Shown: piece after piece, positions 1 through 10,763 of the stretch | Position numbering within the stretch: the first letter of the stretch is position 1 | Layout: each line of letters starts with the position of its first letter | Assembly: GCA_030280995.1 (NCBI GenBank) | Contig: JASXTE010000012.1 | Location: 5,961,001-6,025,000, forward strand | From: Hemileia vastatrix | Taxonomy: Eukaryota > Basidiomycota > Pucciniomycetes > Pucciniales > Zaghouaniaceae | Direction: 5' to 3' | Length of the DNA: 64,000 nucleotides | The notes under the pieces: model-generated | Database searches by the model: none | Seen by the model: only the letters and a program-made list of their open reading frames with translations | What the model was told of the DNA's origin: nothing | Translations under genes and position numbers: made by a program

Positions 1-1674
1 GAAGCTTGCATCAGTGTACAAGATAAAAGGTAGGGTGAAATCTGGAAGTCCCAATATTGGGGCTGACATTAAACATTCCTTTAATTTATTAAAGGCGTTT
101 TGTCTTTCATTATTCCAAATGAAAGCCTCATTTTTCCTGATTAGTGTTGTTAAAGGAGCTGCAATGGATTGGTAGTTTTTAATATACTGTCTATAATATC
201 CACACATACCCAAAAAACTTTGAACATCTTTTACATTCTTAGGTATACCAATGTTTTTAATTGCTGCCACCTTATTCGGGTCAACACAAATTTGAAATCC
301 AGATACAACATATCCAAGTACTTTCAAGGATTGAAATCCAAACTTACATTTCTTTAATGCAATTTCCATATTAATTTCATTCATCTTTTGAAAGACTCTC
401 TTCAGGTGATTTAAATGTTCATCATATGTTTTTGAAAACACTATGATGTCATCAATATAAGCCAAAAGCCATCCTTCAACCATTTCTTGATGAAAGACAC
501 TATCCATCAATTTTTGGAAGACTGAAGGCGCATTATTTGGGCCAAATGGCATTCTCACATACTTATATATTCCCATATGTGTTGTTATTAATAAGTAATT
601 TTGAGAACTCTTTTCCACAGGAATCTGGTGGTAACCTTTGTTTCCATCCAGACAGGAAATATATTATGCTCCTTGTAAGGTAGCATGGATAAAAGCTATC
701 CTTGGTAGAGGGTAAATATCATCTACAGTGTATGTATTCAGAGCTCTATGATCACCGCATAATCTTGCCTTATCTTTTTCATAAGAGATTAATACTGGTG
801 AAATAACACAATACTTAGGTGTTGTGTCTACTTTTTCAACAATACCCATCTCCAACAACATTTTTATATTGTCTTCAATATCTTTCCTTTTTGCAGGAGA
901 TTCTGGGTAAGGTTTCTTTTTCAAGCTTCCAGGAATATTATCCAAGTCACAACTTAAAGAAATTTTCATCTCATGGTCTTTGACCAATCCTAGTTCATTT
1001 GAACCATGGGCAAATGCCATAGGATAATATTTGATCAACCTCAAAATATTGTCTTCTTCAATTTTTGAGAGTTGAGGACTGAAAGTGGCCTTTTGGATTT
1101 CATTGTCCAATTCTAACACTTCAGTGGTGGTTCTTCCACCTTGCAGTTGTTCTTCTCTAGGAGAAATGGCATACACTGAATTTTCAGAACATATCTTGAA
1201 TTTTCTCTTACCATTCACTCCTATGGTGAAAAAACTGTTTGCAGGATCTAGTTTAATTCCAAATTTTGTCAATAAATCATTGCCAATAATAAACCAATCA
1301 CTGCAATTATTATTATCCATTACAACAAATTCACACACTGCTCTTACATATCCATTACTATACTTAAAGAATACAGCAGTTTTTTATTTTCCAATTGGAT
1401 TTAATACTGAACCAAAAACCCTCCAGTTCTTTGTCTGAACAGGTTCAAGTTTTTCCTTATACTTACTGTCAAGTTTCATTAATGTATTAATAGAAACTAC
1501 ACTACCTGCAGCCTCAGTGTCAAGAATGGTATTCATTTCTCTTCCACATATAATAACAGGTGCTCTTATAGGTTTTATTTTGTAAATATCATGAGATACA
1601 TCTTTAATTATTTCAGCTTCTTCGATGGAAGTTAAAGATGTATCTGTATGAGGTATAACATCATTCAGGAACAT
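1..1674 (-). pseudogene. Gypsy-1 pol: protease and reverse transcriptase, broken, runs off window
   Basis: The 1674-1384 segment holds the aspartic protease. Its active-site loop reads LDTEAAGSVVS, where the usual D-T/S-G-A is changed to D-T-E-A, so the glycine is replaced and activity is doubtful. The 1338-664 segment gives the start of reverse transcriptase: the spacer, then KARLCGDHRALN and YPLPRI, which are RT fingers motifs. A stop at 664-666 interrupts it. Sense continues on the minus strand to base 1, with MPFGPNNAPSVFQKLM, the catalytic AYIDDIIVFS near 450-470, and FLGMCGYYRQYI further on. This copies RNA into DNA in the virus-like particle. RNase H and integrase are outside the window. 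Confidence 0.85.
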
Positions 1675-1686
1675 AATATCCTGTTC

Positions 1687-3919
1687 TTATACAAATATAT
1701 CATGTTCATCATCACTGTAAGAAATTTTACTTTTACAATCCTCACTGGATTTCATGTTCTCATCTTCATGATTACTTGGTTCAGAATTTTGTGAGGTTTT
1801 AATAACATTAATTCTTTTCTTACACGTGTGACCCTTAACCCAAGGTTCATTACATTTATAACAAGTGTTATTTTCTTGTCTTTTAGGGAAAAGGGGAGCT
1901 GAAGGTTTTTTCTTCTCCACTGTTAACTTACTTGTAGTAGGTTTTACTACATCAACACTTTTTTTGTAATTATTATACTTGGTTTCATATTTGTGGTTTA
2001 ATAATATTTCATTGCATATATTAATGAGCCCAGAGGTATCTCTGATGGTTTCAGTTCTAGCTACAATAATGTCTCTAACTGATATAGGCAACTTGTATAT
2101 TATTTCTCTTTCCACTCATCATAATCCATTTTTGGATCCATAGCTTTCATGATTTTTATTAAATTAATTAAAAAGACCATGGGTTTATCTCCAGCATTTG
2201 GATTATATCTGGCTCTTTCATACAATCTTTGTTGAGTGATTCTGAATTTTGGGCCACCAAATTGCCTTTCAATTAGTGCCTTCCATTCATTCCAGGAGTA
2301 GTTAATTCCCTCACTCAATACAGATTAAACCCATAATAAGGCCACATCTGTAAATAAAGATATCAATTTTGATGTAATTTCTTAATCAGGTAATTTGTAT
2401 GAAAATTTTAAGTTATCAATTCTTTGAATGAATTGTTGCCAATCAGATTTTGAATCCCCGTCAAAAGAAGGGTACTGATCTAACTTAGTCCAGTTCTTTT
2501 GGCTAGTTTTTGCTTCCCTAACCTGAGGAATATTGAGTAATTCACTTACTTTAGAAAGATGATCATTTATTTCATTTTTTAATGATTTTATATTCTCAGA
2601 GCCCATGACACTATATTCATGTTTAATCATTGGTTTATCATCAGAGTTTTTCATAAAAACTGGTACTATTTCCACATAAGAGGTATTATCTTTTATTTTA
2701 TCAGTATTTTTCAAAATGTTAGCTACTTCAATTTCTACTCTTTTTAACCTATCTTTTATTACAGGTACATGAGTTAGGGTATCAATCACATTTGAAAAAG
2801 ACAATTTTACACGTCCCTCTATGGTAACCATAATATTCTGAGAATGTTCCAATTTATTTTCTAAATTTTTAATTTCAGAGTTTAATCTTTTGTTTTCATT
2901 GATTAATTCATTATTTGAATTCTCAATAATTTTTAACCTATTGGCTTTTGTACTCAATGATTGTGTGAGGTGTAATAATACACTTTCTGTATTATTGTTT
3001 GACTCTCTAGAGAATTCTTCCAATTTTTCAATTCTTAATAATAATTTACTAATTACTTTTGATTCAATTGGATTTTCTTTTAGAAAATATTCAATTTTTT
3101 CTGTGTCCAATTCAGTAGACTCATCATCAGGTTCAATATTTAATTCATTTGGTTCCATTTTTATATTAATAGCATTTTCCTGGTGGTCAATAAAACTATG
3201 TAAATTGTCCTCATTTAAAGACAAGTTTAACATGTTATTTATAAATGAATAATTTTTTAAATCCTTATCAATTATATCCAATAACTCTCCATCAATTTCA
3301 TTACCTATAAGTAATTCATTTTTAAGACTATATAATTGATCCTGAAAAGATGGATGACTTACCAAGGTCTTATTCCATTTCCCCTGCCTCTCCTTGGCTT
3401 TCCCCTGTAAGGGTGACTGCTGGAGCCCTGCTGTTGAGGAGGGTTGTTGTAATTTTGGGTGTACCAATCTCACTTCCATTTGCTGACTGTAATTTTTTGG
3501 TCCTCCTCTTGGACTGGAGGTGTTGCTATGGAATTGTTTGGTGCCACTGTTGGTGGTTGAGCCTTTATTTCTACTAGAGCTTGATTGACTTCTAGGAAAC
3601 CCTAAGCTGCTCTTTTCTCCAGATTGTTTATCTGGTCCACTATATTGTTTACTCTTATTGTCAAGGTGTTCAGTAGAGTGGAGAGGGAGTGAATTTGTTC
3701 TTGTAAGGTATTTTTTGTTTTCTTTATTGATACCTGTTTTAATAGTTTTCCCTTTCCTCCAGAGACATTTGTGGAGTGATGGTGTTTGTGAGGGAATCCT
3801 GGCCCTCCATTTTCATGTCCTGTACAAGGTCTCTCAGATCTAGGTCTTAAGCTATAAGGATTTGCCTTGTTACTCACAATATCATTTTTGTCACACATTT
3901 TTACATGGAATTTAATCAA
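1687..3919 (-). pseudogene. Gypsy-1 gag (nucleocapsid/coiled-coil), broken
   Basis: Five minus-strand reading segments (3919-3602, 3479-2382, 2318-2100, 2115-1687 and the joins between them) follow one another as a gag polyprotein would. The first is basic, with an HKHHHS stretch. The second is 365 codons, Asn/Glu/Lys/Leu-rich with heptad-like Leu/Ile spacing consistent with a coiled coil (about residues 145-215), and ends in a WQQFIQRIDNLKF capsid-like segment. The third carries WNEWKALIERQFG, typical of the Ty3 gag 'retrotrans_gag' region. The last holds a CX2CX5-6HX4C-type zinc knuckle (CYKCNEPWVKGHTC) for RNA packaging. Stops near 3602 and 2382 and frame changes near 2318 and 2100 break it. 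Coordinates cover the whole decayed gene. Confidence 0.8.
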
Positions 3920-4217
3920 AGAATTGAAATTTGAGATTTTAAAACTTCAAAAAGGAGTTTTATCAGTATTTATCAATACCACTGAAGACAATTTTATTTC
4001 TTACTTGTAGGTATGAAGTGAATTTAGAAGTGCCAAAAGTCAAATAGGCTTTTATGTGGTCACTTGATTTAACTGGTCTACAATATGTAGCTGTGTTTTT
4101 ATATTTAAAAAAGAAAATTTGTCAGTAAGATTCTTTCTAAATATTAAATGAATTTTACAAACCAATAAAAAGGGATAAAGAGTCCTGTTAAAAGAAAACA
4201 ATTAATCAGTTTAATTG

Positions 4218-4390
4218 GTTATCATCTGAAAAGATCACAAATTTAATTGGTCTATTGACAGATTCCCACTAAGAACAATTGTATGTTAAATTAATGGTAA
4301 AATATTTTATCTGCAAAGATCACAAATTTAATTGGTCTATTTACAGACCCACTAAGAACAACTATATGTTAAATTAGTGGTAAAATTGTT
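4218..4390. repeat. Two-copy tandem repeat (~85 bp) in Gypsy-1 leader
   Basis: The block starting GATCACAAATTTAATTGGTC at 4233 recurs at 4318, followed in both copies by a 'cactaagaacaa' stretch and a 'gttaaatta' stretch. It lies between gag and the LTR and is non-coding. Confidence 0.75.
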
Positions 4391-4558
4391 GATTCAATAT
4401 CACAATTTTATTATATAACAGGGCTTCTTTTCCTGAAATCACTATATAAGTGACCCCAACCTGTTTTAGATATCCAAATATTTCTATAGGGATTTTATTT
4501 ACTTGTAGCCTCTTTTTTGAATTTTTTACTTACTGGAAGATAACCAACAGAATTCTTG

Positions 4559-4573
4559 AGGAAAGACCCCCAT
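4559..4573 (-). promoter_or_regulatory. Candidate primer binding site of Gypsy-1
   Basis: Two bases inside the 5' LTR the minus strand reads TGGGGGTCTTTCCTC. It starts with TGG, the complement of a tRNA CCA end, at the place a primer site must be. I could not assign the tRNA species. Confidence 0.4.
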
Positions 4574-4574
4574 T

Positions 4575-6069
4575 TGTCAGGCTGAGGTCAAGTACAAAGA
4601 CGTGAACTATCTTGAATGGTCAGTTGTCTAGAAGATTTTAATGGTCCTATATGAATACTGTAGTACAAATCCAATAAGTATTTAAAATAACTCAAAGTAA
4701 GGGTCTCAGTAATTCTAATCTCACTAATTATATATGGCTTACAATCTTTATAGTTGGTAGAAAAATATATTTAATAATTCAGATACTATTCAAAGACTAT
4801 ATAAGTGCTATTGATATGTATTGTAAATTGATTTGGTTATATGATTGAATTGTAATGATAAAGAATGTCGAAAACAAGACCCAAAACCTCCTCCTTTTGA
4901 ACACCTTGAGTTACACAATGAATCCATTGATTTACCAGTCCAATACACAGTTAATGACGCCTCTATCCAGCTAATAGACATGTCCATCAACATCCCTAGT
5001 GACCCATAACATAATTAGAAAAGGAACTACCACCAAGATCCTGGAATAATAGGGAAAATCCATCAAAATTAAAGAATACGTAAAAAAGAGAGTATATGTG
5101 TATTATACATCAATATAAAAGAATAAAGAGGGAAAATTAAGATTAATAAGAGCTTAATAATAAGGGGGATTCACTGTAGAAATTATGGGGCTAATCCTGA
5201 CATTATACTACATGAAATTCCCATTCAAAAATGACCAAAATTGACTGAGAAACCATCTAGAAACCCAAAAAAGGGCATGAGATGTGGGGTAACTACATGC
5301 AGTCCTTGGAAGGCGCTAGCACAGGTAAATCCTTGACTAATTTTAGGCAAATTTAAGCGTGGTAGTGAAATAAGGCGCCAAGAGTGAGGTTATTAATGAA
5401 ATTACTGCATATAAAGAGGGTCAATGCATTATTAATTAAGCTAGGACACTAAATATGCGCCTGTCGCCTATTTTAGTGTGTTTCCCCACAGTGGGCATAG
5501 AATGTGGGGGTAATTATAGTGTGAAAAAGCTAAATTTGCTAAAAATGAAGCTATTCACACGGGAAAAATGCAGGCAGTATGTGACCAGTACACAGAAGCC
5601 ATTTCTGGCATAAAAAACACCAAATTTGAAAAGTGTTATTTTTATGCATTTAAGTAGCCAAATAAATAGTCCTAAATGAGAAAAATTGAATTGTCAAAGC
5701 GCATTTTTAATATTCTTAAATTTATAGTGCATATATTCAACTTTTAAGTGAAATAAAGTGCATTTCTTGTTTTTTCATAAAACAATGAAAATAACAGCTT
5801 TAAGTATACTTAAAAATTATGTAGCCTTATAATTAAGGTTCTTAAGGTTACCCTAACATATTCCAACTTAATATTAAGTACATAAGACTTATAAAAGGTG
5901 GATATATGCGTGTATATAAGGTGTTATAATGGCATTTTTTGTGTATTATCATAATTTTACTTATGTATACTGTTTGTGTACTCTCATTTATTGTTCCCAT
6001 GTATAGTTCATGTGTTTAACATAAGTTATAATTAATTTTTACTCAGTCCTGGGGATATACAGGCTGACA
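4575..6069 (-). repeat. 5' LTR of Gypsy-1 (1495 bp)
   Basis: On the minus strand it starts TGTCAGCCTG and ends CAGCCTGACA, giving TG...CA ends inside a short inverted repeat. It aligns along its whole length with the solo LTR at 59446-60937 (1492 bp) and with the split LTR at 34855-34953 plus 62012-63070. At the place where the solo copy has a TATA-like box (TATAAAAGG), this copy reads TTCAAAAGG on the minus strand near 4893-4901, so its promoter may be weakened. Confidence 0.88.
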
Positions 6070-6156
6070 CCTATCATCCTGAAACCAACACACAAACCAA
6101 AAGAATTAATCAAATCCTTGAAAAATATCTTTGAATGTATGTCAATTACCAACAAG
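6070..6156 (+). pseudogene. Chromovirus integrase, upstream piece
   Basis: Starting right at the Gypsy-1 LTR edge, the plus strand reads TYHPETNTQTKRINQILEKYL, a stop, then MYVNYQQ. This is the familiar end of the Ty3 integrase core (the YHPQTDGQTER-type motif). The frame continues exactly at 8221 (DNW...) after the foldback element is removed. So this is one gene cut twice: by Gypsy-1 on its left and by the foldback on its right. Confidence 0.8.
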
Positions 6157-6348
6157 CACCAGGTCAAAAGTTAGACAACTTGCAGTCAAGTGGTTTTTCA
6201 GGTATCTTAAAGTAACATCAGAAGTAACCTTTGAATGAATTTCAGTGCTTAAATTACTTACAAGACAGACCAAAACTCTGAGTGTCTCTGTACCAAATAG
6301 AAAATTAGAGAAAGTTTATTTCACTGCTTATTGTTAAAATGTTCTATC

Positions 6349-6588
6349 TTATTTGATCTTGAGTGGCTTCCAAAAATTGTGTCTCAGAATTACATTACCT
6401 TTTTTTCCTGGAAATAAGTCTTCCATGATAACTACTCTTGCACCATTTATTCCAGGCCCATGAAATAACTTGTCATAATTTTCATTCTGTAGGTTAGCAT
6501 TGTAGACTTTACCAGAACAAGCATCAATGAAAGCACATTGAAAAGTCTCATACCCTTTTTTTGTTAGGTAAATGTGGGTTAATTTCAC
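6349..6588 (-). CDS. Unrecognised 79-aa ORF inside the foldback element
   Basis: It starts at an ATG (6588) and ends at a TGA-proximal stop near 6349. The composition looks protein-like rather than random: FIDACSGKVYNANLQNENY, FHGPGINGARVVIMEDLFPG and NFWKPLKIK. It lies in the left arm only; the right arm has no counterpart. I do not recognise the family. It may be a terminal exon of a captured host gene or of a lost transposase. Upstream on this strand there is no clear promoter before the palindrome array. Confidence 0.35.
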   Translation of the reverse strand: MKLTHIYLTKKGYETFQCAFIDACSGKVYNANLQNENYDKLFHGPGINGARVVIMEDLFPGKKGNVILRHNFWKPLKIK

Positions 6589-6633
6589 TCATTGAAAATT
6601 TTTTACATGAACTCATATAATATCCTTAATTTT

Positions 6634-7730
6634 AGGTGACATGTCACCTCATGTATGCATGCAAGCAACTTGCTTGCTTTTTTACCTCTGTATGTTTCTG
6701 AACTTCAGGATATATTGCATACATGAGGCGAAATGTCACCTCATGTATGCATGCAAGCAACTTTCTTTTTGTTTTACTTCTGTATTTTTTTGAACTTAAG
6801 GATATATTGCATACATGAGGGGACATGTCACCTCATCTATGAAATAACAAGATTGCTGATAAAAAATAGTGCAATACATTTTTTAATCAGCACTCTTGTT
6901 ATTGAATACATGAGGCAACATGTCTCCTCATGTATGCAATAACATTCTTTGAAATCCTTCATTTAGGTGAGCAATGCATTGGTGCATACCTACCATACCA
7001 AAGAAAATACACATCATAGAACTTTTTTACATGCATACATGAGGCGACATGTTGCCTCATGTATGCAATTTTTTTTTTGAAGTTTAACTTATATAGGTAA
7101 GAAATGCACTTGTGCATGCCTACCATACCAAGTGAGTTCCTCAGAATGTGACTTGTTTACATGCATACATGAGGCGACATGTTGCCTCATGTATGCATGT
7201 AAACAAGTTGCATGATGTGGAATTTCTTTGGTATGGTAGGCATTCACCAATGCATTTCTCACCATAATGAAGAAGTTCAAAGAATTTTATTGCATATATG
7301 AGGCGACTTGTCCCCTCATATATGTGATATATCCTTAAGTTTAAAACCATGCAGAAGTAAAAAAGCAAGCAAGTTGCTTGCATGCATACATGAGGCAACA
7401 TGTCTCCTCATGTATGCAATATACCCTTGATCTCAAAAACATACAGAAGTGAGACAGAAAGCAAGTGGCTTGCATGCATACATGAGGCGACATGTTGCCT
7501 CATGTATGCAATATATCCTCAAGGTTAAAACAATACAGAAGTCAAAAAGGAAGCAAGTATCTAACATGCATACATGAGGCGACATGTCGCCTCATGTATG
7601 CATGTAGGCAACTTCCCTACCCCTTTCTCATATGACTTTCCACAAAGCATAAGATGAGGCAAATTGTTGCCTCATCCTTATGCAGCTGCACCATTTTCTG
7701 ATGACATGAGGAAATTCTTTGCCTCATGTA
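6634..7730. repeat. Array of about 12 palindromes arranged as one large inverted repeat
   Basis: The core is a ~36-40 bp perfect or near-perfect palindrome with half-site TGCATACATGAGGCGACATG. Copies lie near 6640, 6733, 6824, 6922, 7049, 7179, 7306, 7399, 7491, 7585, 7661 and 7717, so the spacing is roughly 60-130 bp. The spacers are also mirrored about a centre near 7179: the 'gaaatgca...cctaccatacca' stretch at about 7100-7130 recurs inverted at about 7228-7262, and the 'gcaagcaactt' stretches of the left arm return inverted in the right arm. The central copy (7149-7208) extends to a ~58-bp palindrome ending ACTTGTTTAC/GTAAACAAGT. Confidence 0.9.
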
Positions 7731-8220
7731 ATTGGGATATGGTGTATACTTTGAATGTAGTTCTGTGTGCCAACATAGAAAAATGATTTTATTTTGGATT
7801 TGAGCTTTTTGCTGAGCACATGTGGGGAAACATGGGGCCATATGTCACCACAATTTTTCCTGCATTTCAGATTTAGTATGAAGTAAAATTATATCCAATA
7901 TTTGAGGTAAAATATTACCTCTTGTATCATAAGAACTTTGTTCCAGTAAGTGTAAGTAATGCACTGCACTGGGTAATGTATTTACTAATGTAGCTGAAAC
8001 ATTTAATTTTCTTCAAAGGCAGTGCATAGAGAAATATATTTCCAAATTCAGTTCTATTTCAGTTGAAAAATATCTACACTTTCTTTCTACAAATATATGA
8101 GCTATGTGTCATGATGAAAAATTATCTCACCAAAGTTCCAACACAGGTTTGACTCAGGTTAGACCACAGGTACTAAACAACCACTTGACTGCAAGTCGTC
8201 TAACTTTTGACCTGGTGAAG

Positions 8221-8905
8221 ACAATTGGAACACATGAATACCATTGGCCAAAACTGCTTATAACAACTTGACACATTCTTTGAAAAAACAATCTATGGAC
8301 AACACCCTTGATTCAATCCAATTCATGTAGGAATCAATCATCCTGCTGAACACTATCTTTGAGCAATTTCAGGACTTCAAGGAAAACTCCAATCTAACCT
8401 TAAGGCAGGAAATCAAAGATATAAGGAACAGGCCAAAAAACATTGACAATCTGCTCCACCTTTTAAACCAGGCAATAAAGTATTGCTCAACTCTAAAGAT
8501 ATTCAAACAACTCAAACATCAAGGAAACTATCAGAAAATTTTTTGGATGCATTCAAAATTGATGCAGAAGACTCTAAAAATGCATTTTGGATCAAGTTAC
8601 CTTTAAAATGGAAATAAATTCATTCTTTTTTTCATGTATCTCTTCTAAAATTTGCTTGATAAAAATACCTGGGCAAGAACCAACCCCCTCCAGAACTGGT
8701 CAAAGTAGAAGATCGTCTAGAGTTGAAAGTAAGTCAGATTCTTGATTCAAGATGGCACAAGGTAAAACTTCAATACCTTGTGGAATAGGAAGGCTACCTT
8801 GATGACTTGAATAAAACATCTTGGGAACCAGCTATTAATTTTTCAAATGCTCCTGAACTTTTAAAATTTTTTCATTCAAAATATCCTAAAAATCCTAAAC
8901 CTTAA
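8221..8905 (+). pseudogene. Chromovirus integrase C-terminus with chromodomain
   Basis: The plus strand first gives IPLAKTAYNNLTHS, the integrase segment that follows the core, then about 400 bp of decayed linker. A recognisable chromodomain follows at about 8680-8890: VKVEDRLELKVSQILDSR, KLQYLVE, GYLDDLNKTSWEPAINFSNA, then a PELLKFF...YP tail. Chromodomains target Ty3 chromoviruses to modified histones. The conserved Trp of the 'VEW' part is a TAG stop here, and another stop lies near 8239. AT-rich non-coding DNA begins right after. The identification rests on motifs seen in the sequence; function is lost. Confidence 0.82.
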
Positions 8906-9780
8906 AAACTCAATTTTTTTTCATTAAAATTTTTTTAAAAATTTTCTATCATTTCTTTTCTTTTCTTGTCTAAATCAAATTTTTAATTTCATATATTTTT
9001 TATTTTCATTTCTCTTCCTTTCTAAAATCTTTAAATAATTAAAATAAATCAAGATCAAATTAAAATTAAATTAAATTAAAATCAATAAAATATAAAATAA
9101 ATAAATATAATTATAATTATAATTATAATTATTAATTAAAAGAAAAATATAATCAAATCAAAATAAATTAAAACTAAATTAAATCAAAATTTCTGTTTCT
9201 TTAAATCTTATTTTACCACATTACATTTTTTTTCTTTCTTTTCAATTGTTCTTTATATGTTTTACAAACTTCAATTCAATTTTTTCTTTATTCTTTAAAA
9301 CTCAAAAATTTATTTTATTTTTCTTCTCTTTCTCTTCTCCTACCTAAACAATTCTCAAGCATAAAAATCTTCACAATCCAACTCAAAACCCTATTATTTT
9401 TCAATTATCTTCAAATCTGAAATTTTTCCTTGTTTAAATCAATTTTTCTTATCCTATAAAATTTTATTTCTAAAACACATCTTATTTCTTTTTAAACTTT
9501 TTTAAAACTATTTTTATTTTTCTCTTTTTATTTTTGAACTACTAAAATTAAATTAAAACTTCAAAAAAACAAATTAAAATAAACTCAAATTAAAATTAAA
9601 CAAAATTAAAATTTCTTTTTCTTTTCTTTCAATTTCAATTCTCTTTCCTTTCTTAGATAAATAAATTTCAACAAAAATAAAATAACAAATTAACCAATAT
9701 TCCAGATAAAACTATTTACATTTTTTCTTATATTTCAAAATCTTCTCCTCAATTTTCATCATAATCAATTTCATATTTTT
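8906..9780. other. Extremely AT-rich, low-complexity spacer
   Basis: Runs of A and T with 'aaattaaa', 'ttcttttctt' and 'ataaataaa' patterns fill the stretch, and no ORF is supported. It separates the plus-strand chromovirus pol from a converging minus-strand Cys-rich pseudogene. Confidence 0.6.
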
Positions 9781-10763
9781 TTCCACCACTTTCTGAACTT
9801 CCTTTTTAACATTCCCAAAAACCACTTCCTCTCCAACTGGAACCACCTCTCTAATGTCCAGTAATTCCTCAGCTACATTTTAGGAAGCCGCATTGACAAT
9901 CATGTTGATTTTGTTGCATAAATTTTTTGAAAATTGTGATTCAAAAATCCTTCACAGTCTTCTTCGACCACACCTGGTCCAACTCAAACTCCCCATTCAA
10001 AGCATCAGTCATGGTTTCAGTAAGAGTAATCCTTGAGGGACCAGCTTTAACTGGTCATTCATCTGTGACTCAAGGCTCAATAACCACTACCTCTGGTTTG
10101 ATAGGCAATTCTTCATTGATTCCTGCCTCCTACAAAAAAGAATCAGTTAGCTACTAAATTGAATCAAAATTTTAAATTTTAAAACTACTTACTTCAAACT
10201 CAAGATCTGCTTAATATATAATTTTGGCCTAGTGGGTTCAACTACTTTCACCGTCTCAACCTCTTCATCCTTGACAATCAGTCAACTTCACTCAGTGGTA
10301 GGAGCAACCACCACTACCAGATCCAACCCATCCTTGACCAACTCATCTACCTCCTCCTTGGGAGTCATTGGTCTTTTCCCCTGATTCATACTGGCTACCC
10401 AAAGGGATATCTCATTCCTCTCTTCATGATTTAGTACCTCCTTGGCACCATCCACCACCAAAACATTTTTTATGGGAGCCTCCCAAAGGTCTTCAATGAT
10501 GGCCTGCTATTTGCAATTAACCAGAACTTTTTCAAAGAAAACCATTCCTCAACAACTGTGTTCTTCTCTAATTTTTCACATACTACTTGGTGCCATTGAC
10601 AAAACTTGCACTTCTTGCAAGGACCTCAGGATGCAGTGCATTCTATTAAAAATAGATCCAATTCTATGCATCAGGCTCACACTACCTTGAATTGACATGT
10701 GGTTATCCCAACATCAGCATTGGGATGAGGGGGAGTGGGAGTGGTATTGTTGTGTTTGGTCAT
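9780..10763 (-). pseudogene. Decayed antisense Cys-rich ORF downstream of the chromovirus
   Basis: Reading on the minus strand from an ATG at 10763 gives MTKHNNTTPTPPHPN..., then a cysteine cluster GPCKKCKFCQWHQVVCEKLEKN (about 10635-10570), and then a broken acidic/Val-rich stretch with VWSKKTVKDF near 9945. Several stops interrupt it. The CX2CX2C...C cluster suggests zinc or nucleic-acid binding. Its position, convergent to pol and before where the 3' LTR of the chromovirus should be, suggests an additional antisense ORF of that retroelement. That is inference; it could also be a separate decayed gene. Confidence 0.45.

Larger units (their letters stand above)
1..6069 (-). mobile_element. 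Ty3/gypsy LTR retrotransposon, 5' part (Gypsy-1), truncated by window edge
   Basis: The order on the minus strand is 5' LTR (6069-4575), leader, gag with a long coiled-coil region and one zinc knuckle, aspartic protease, and reverse transcriptase running off the window at base 1. RNase H, integrase and the 3' LTR should lie upstream of this window. Every reading frame is broken by stops or shifts, so it is not autonomous as seen. It sits inside the integrase of a plus-strand chromovirus: coding sense for that protein resumes at 6070, directly next to the LTR. The outer flank at 6070-6074 is CCTAT, the predicted 5-bp target duplication, and the partner copy is off-window. The layout is seen directly; the superfamily follows from the LTR, zinc knuckle, protease, RT order and the YIDD-type RT motif. 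Confidence 0.88.
6157..8217. mobile_element. Foldback-type DNA element, TSD AAG, 2061 bp
   Basis: Its ends match over nearly 40 bp: the left starts CACCAGGTCAAAAGTTAGAC at 6157, and the right end at 8217 is the inverse with one change in that stretch. AAG flanks both sides (6154-6156 and 8218-8220). Removing the element and one AAG restores an unbroken integrase codon path (YQQ|DNW), so the empty site can be read directly. CAC...GTG ends with a 3-bp duplication fit the CACTA/EnSpm group, but no transposase is present, so it would depend on an enzyme supplied elsewhere. Inside are an inverted palindrome array (6634-7730) and a small ORF (6588-6349). Confidence 0.85.

Noticed and set aside
6634..7730. 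CRISPR-like array of regularly spaced repeats
   Set aside because: The repeats are full palindromes with mirrored, similar spacers inside a eukaryotic transposon; there are no cas genes or unique spacers.
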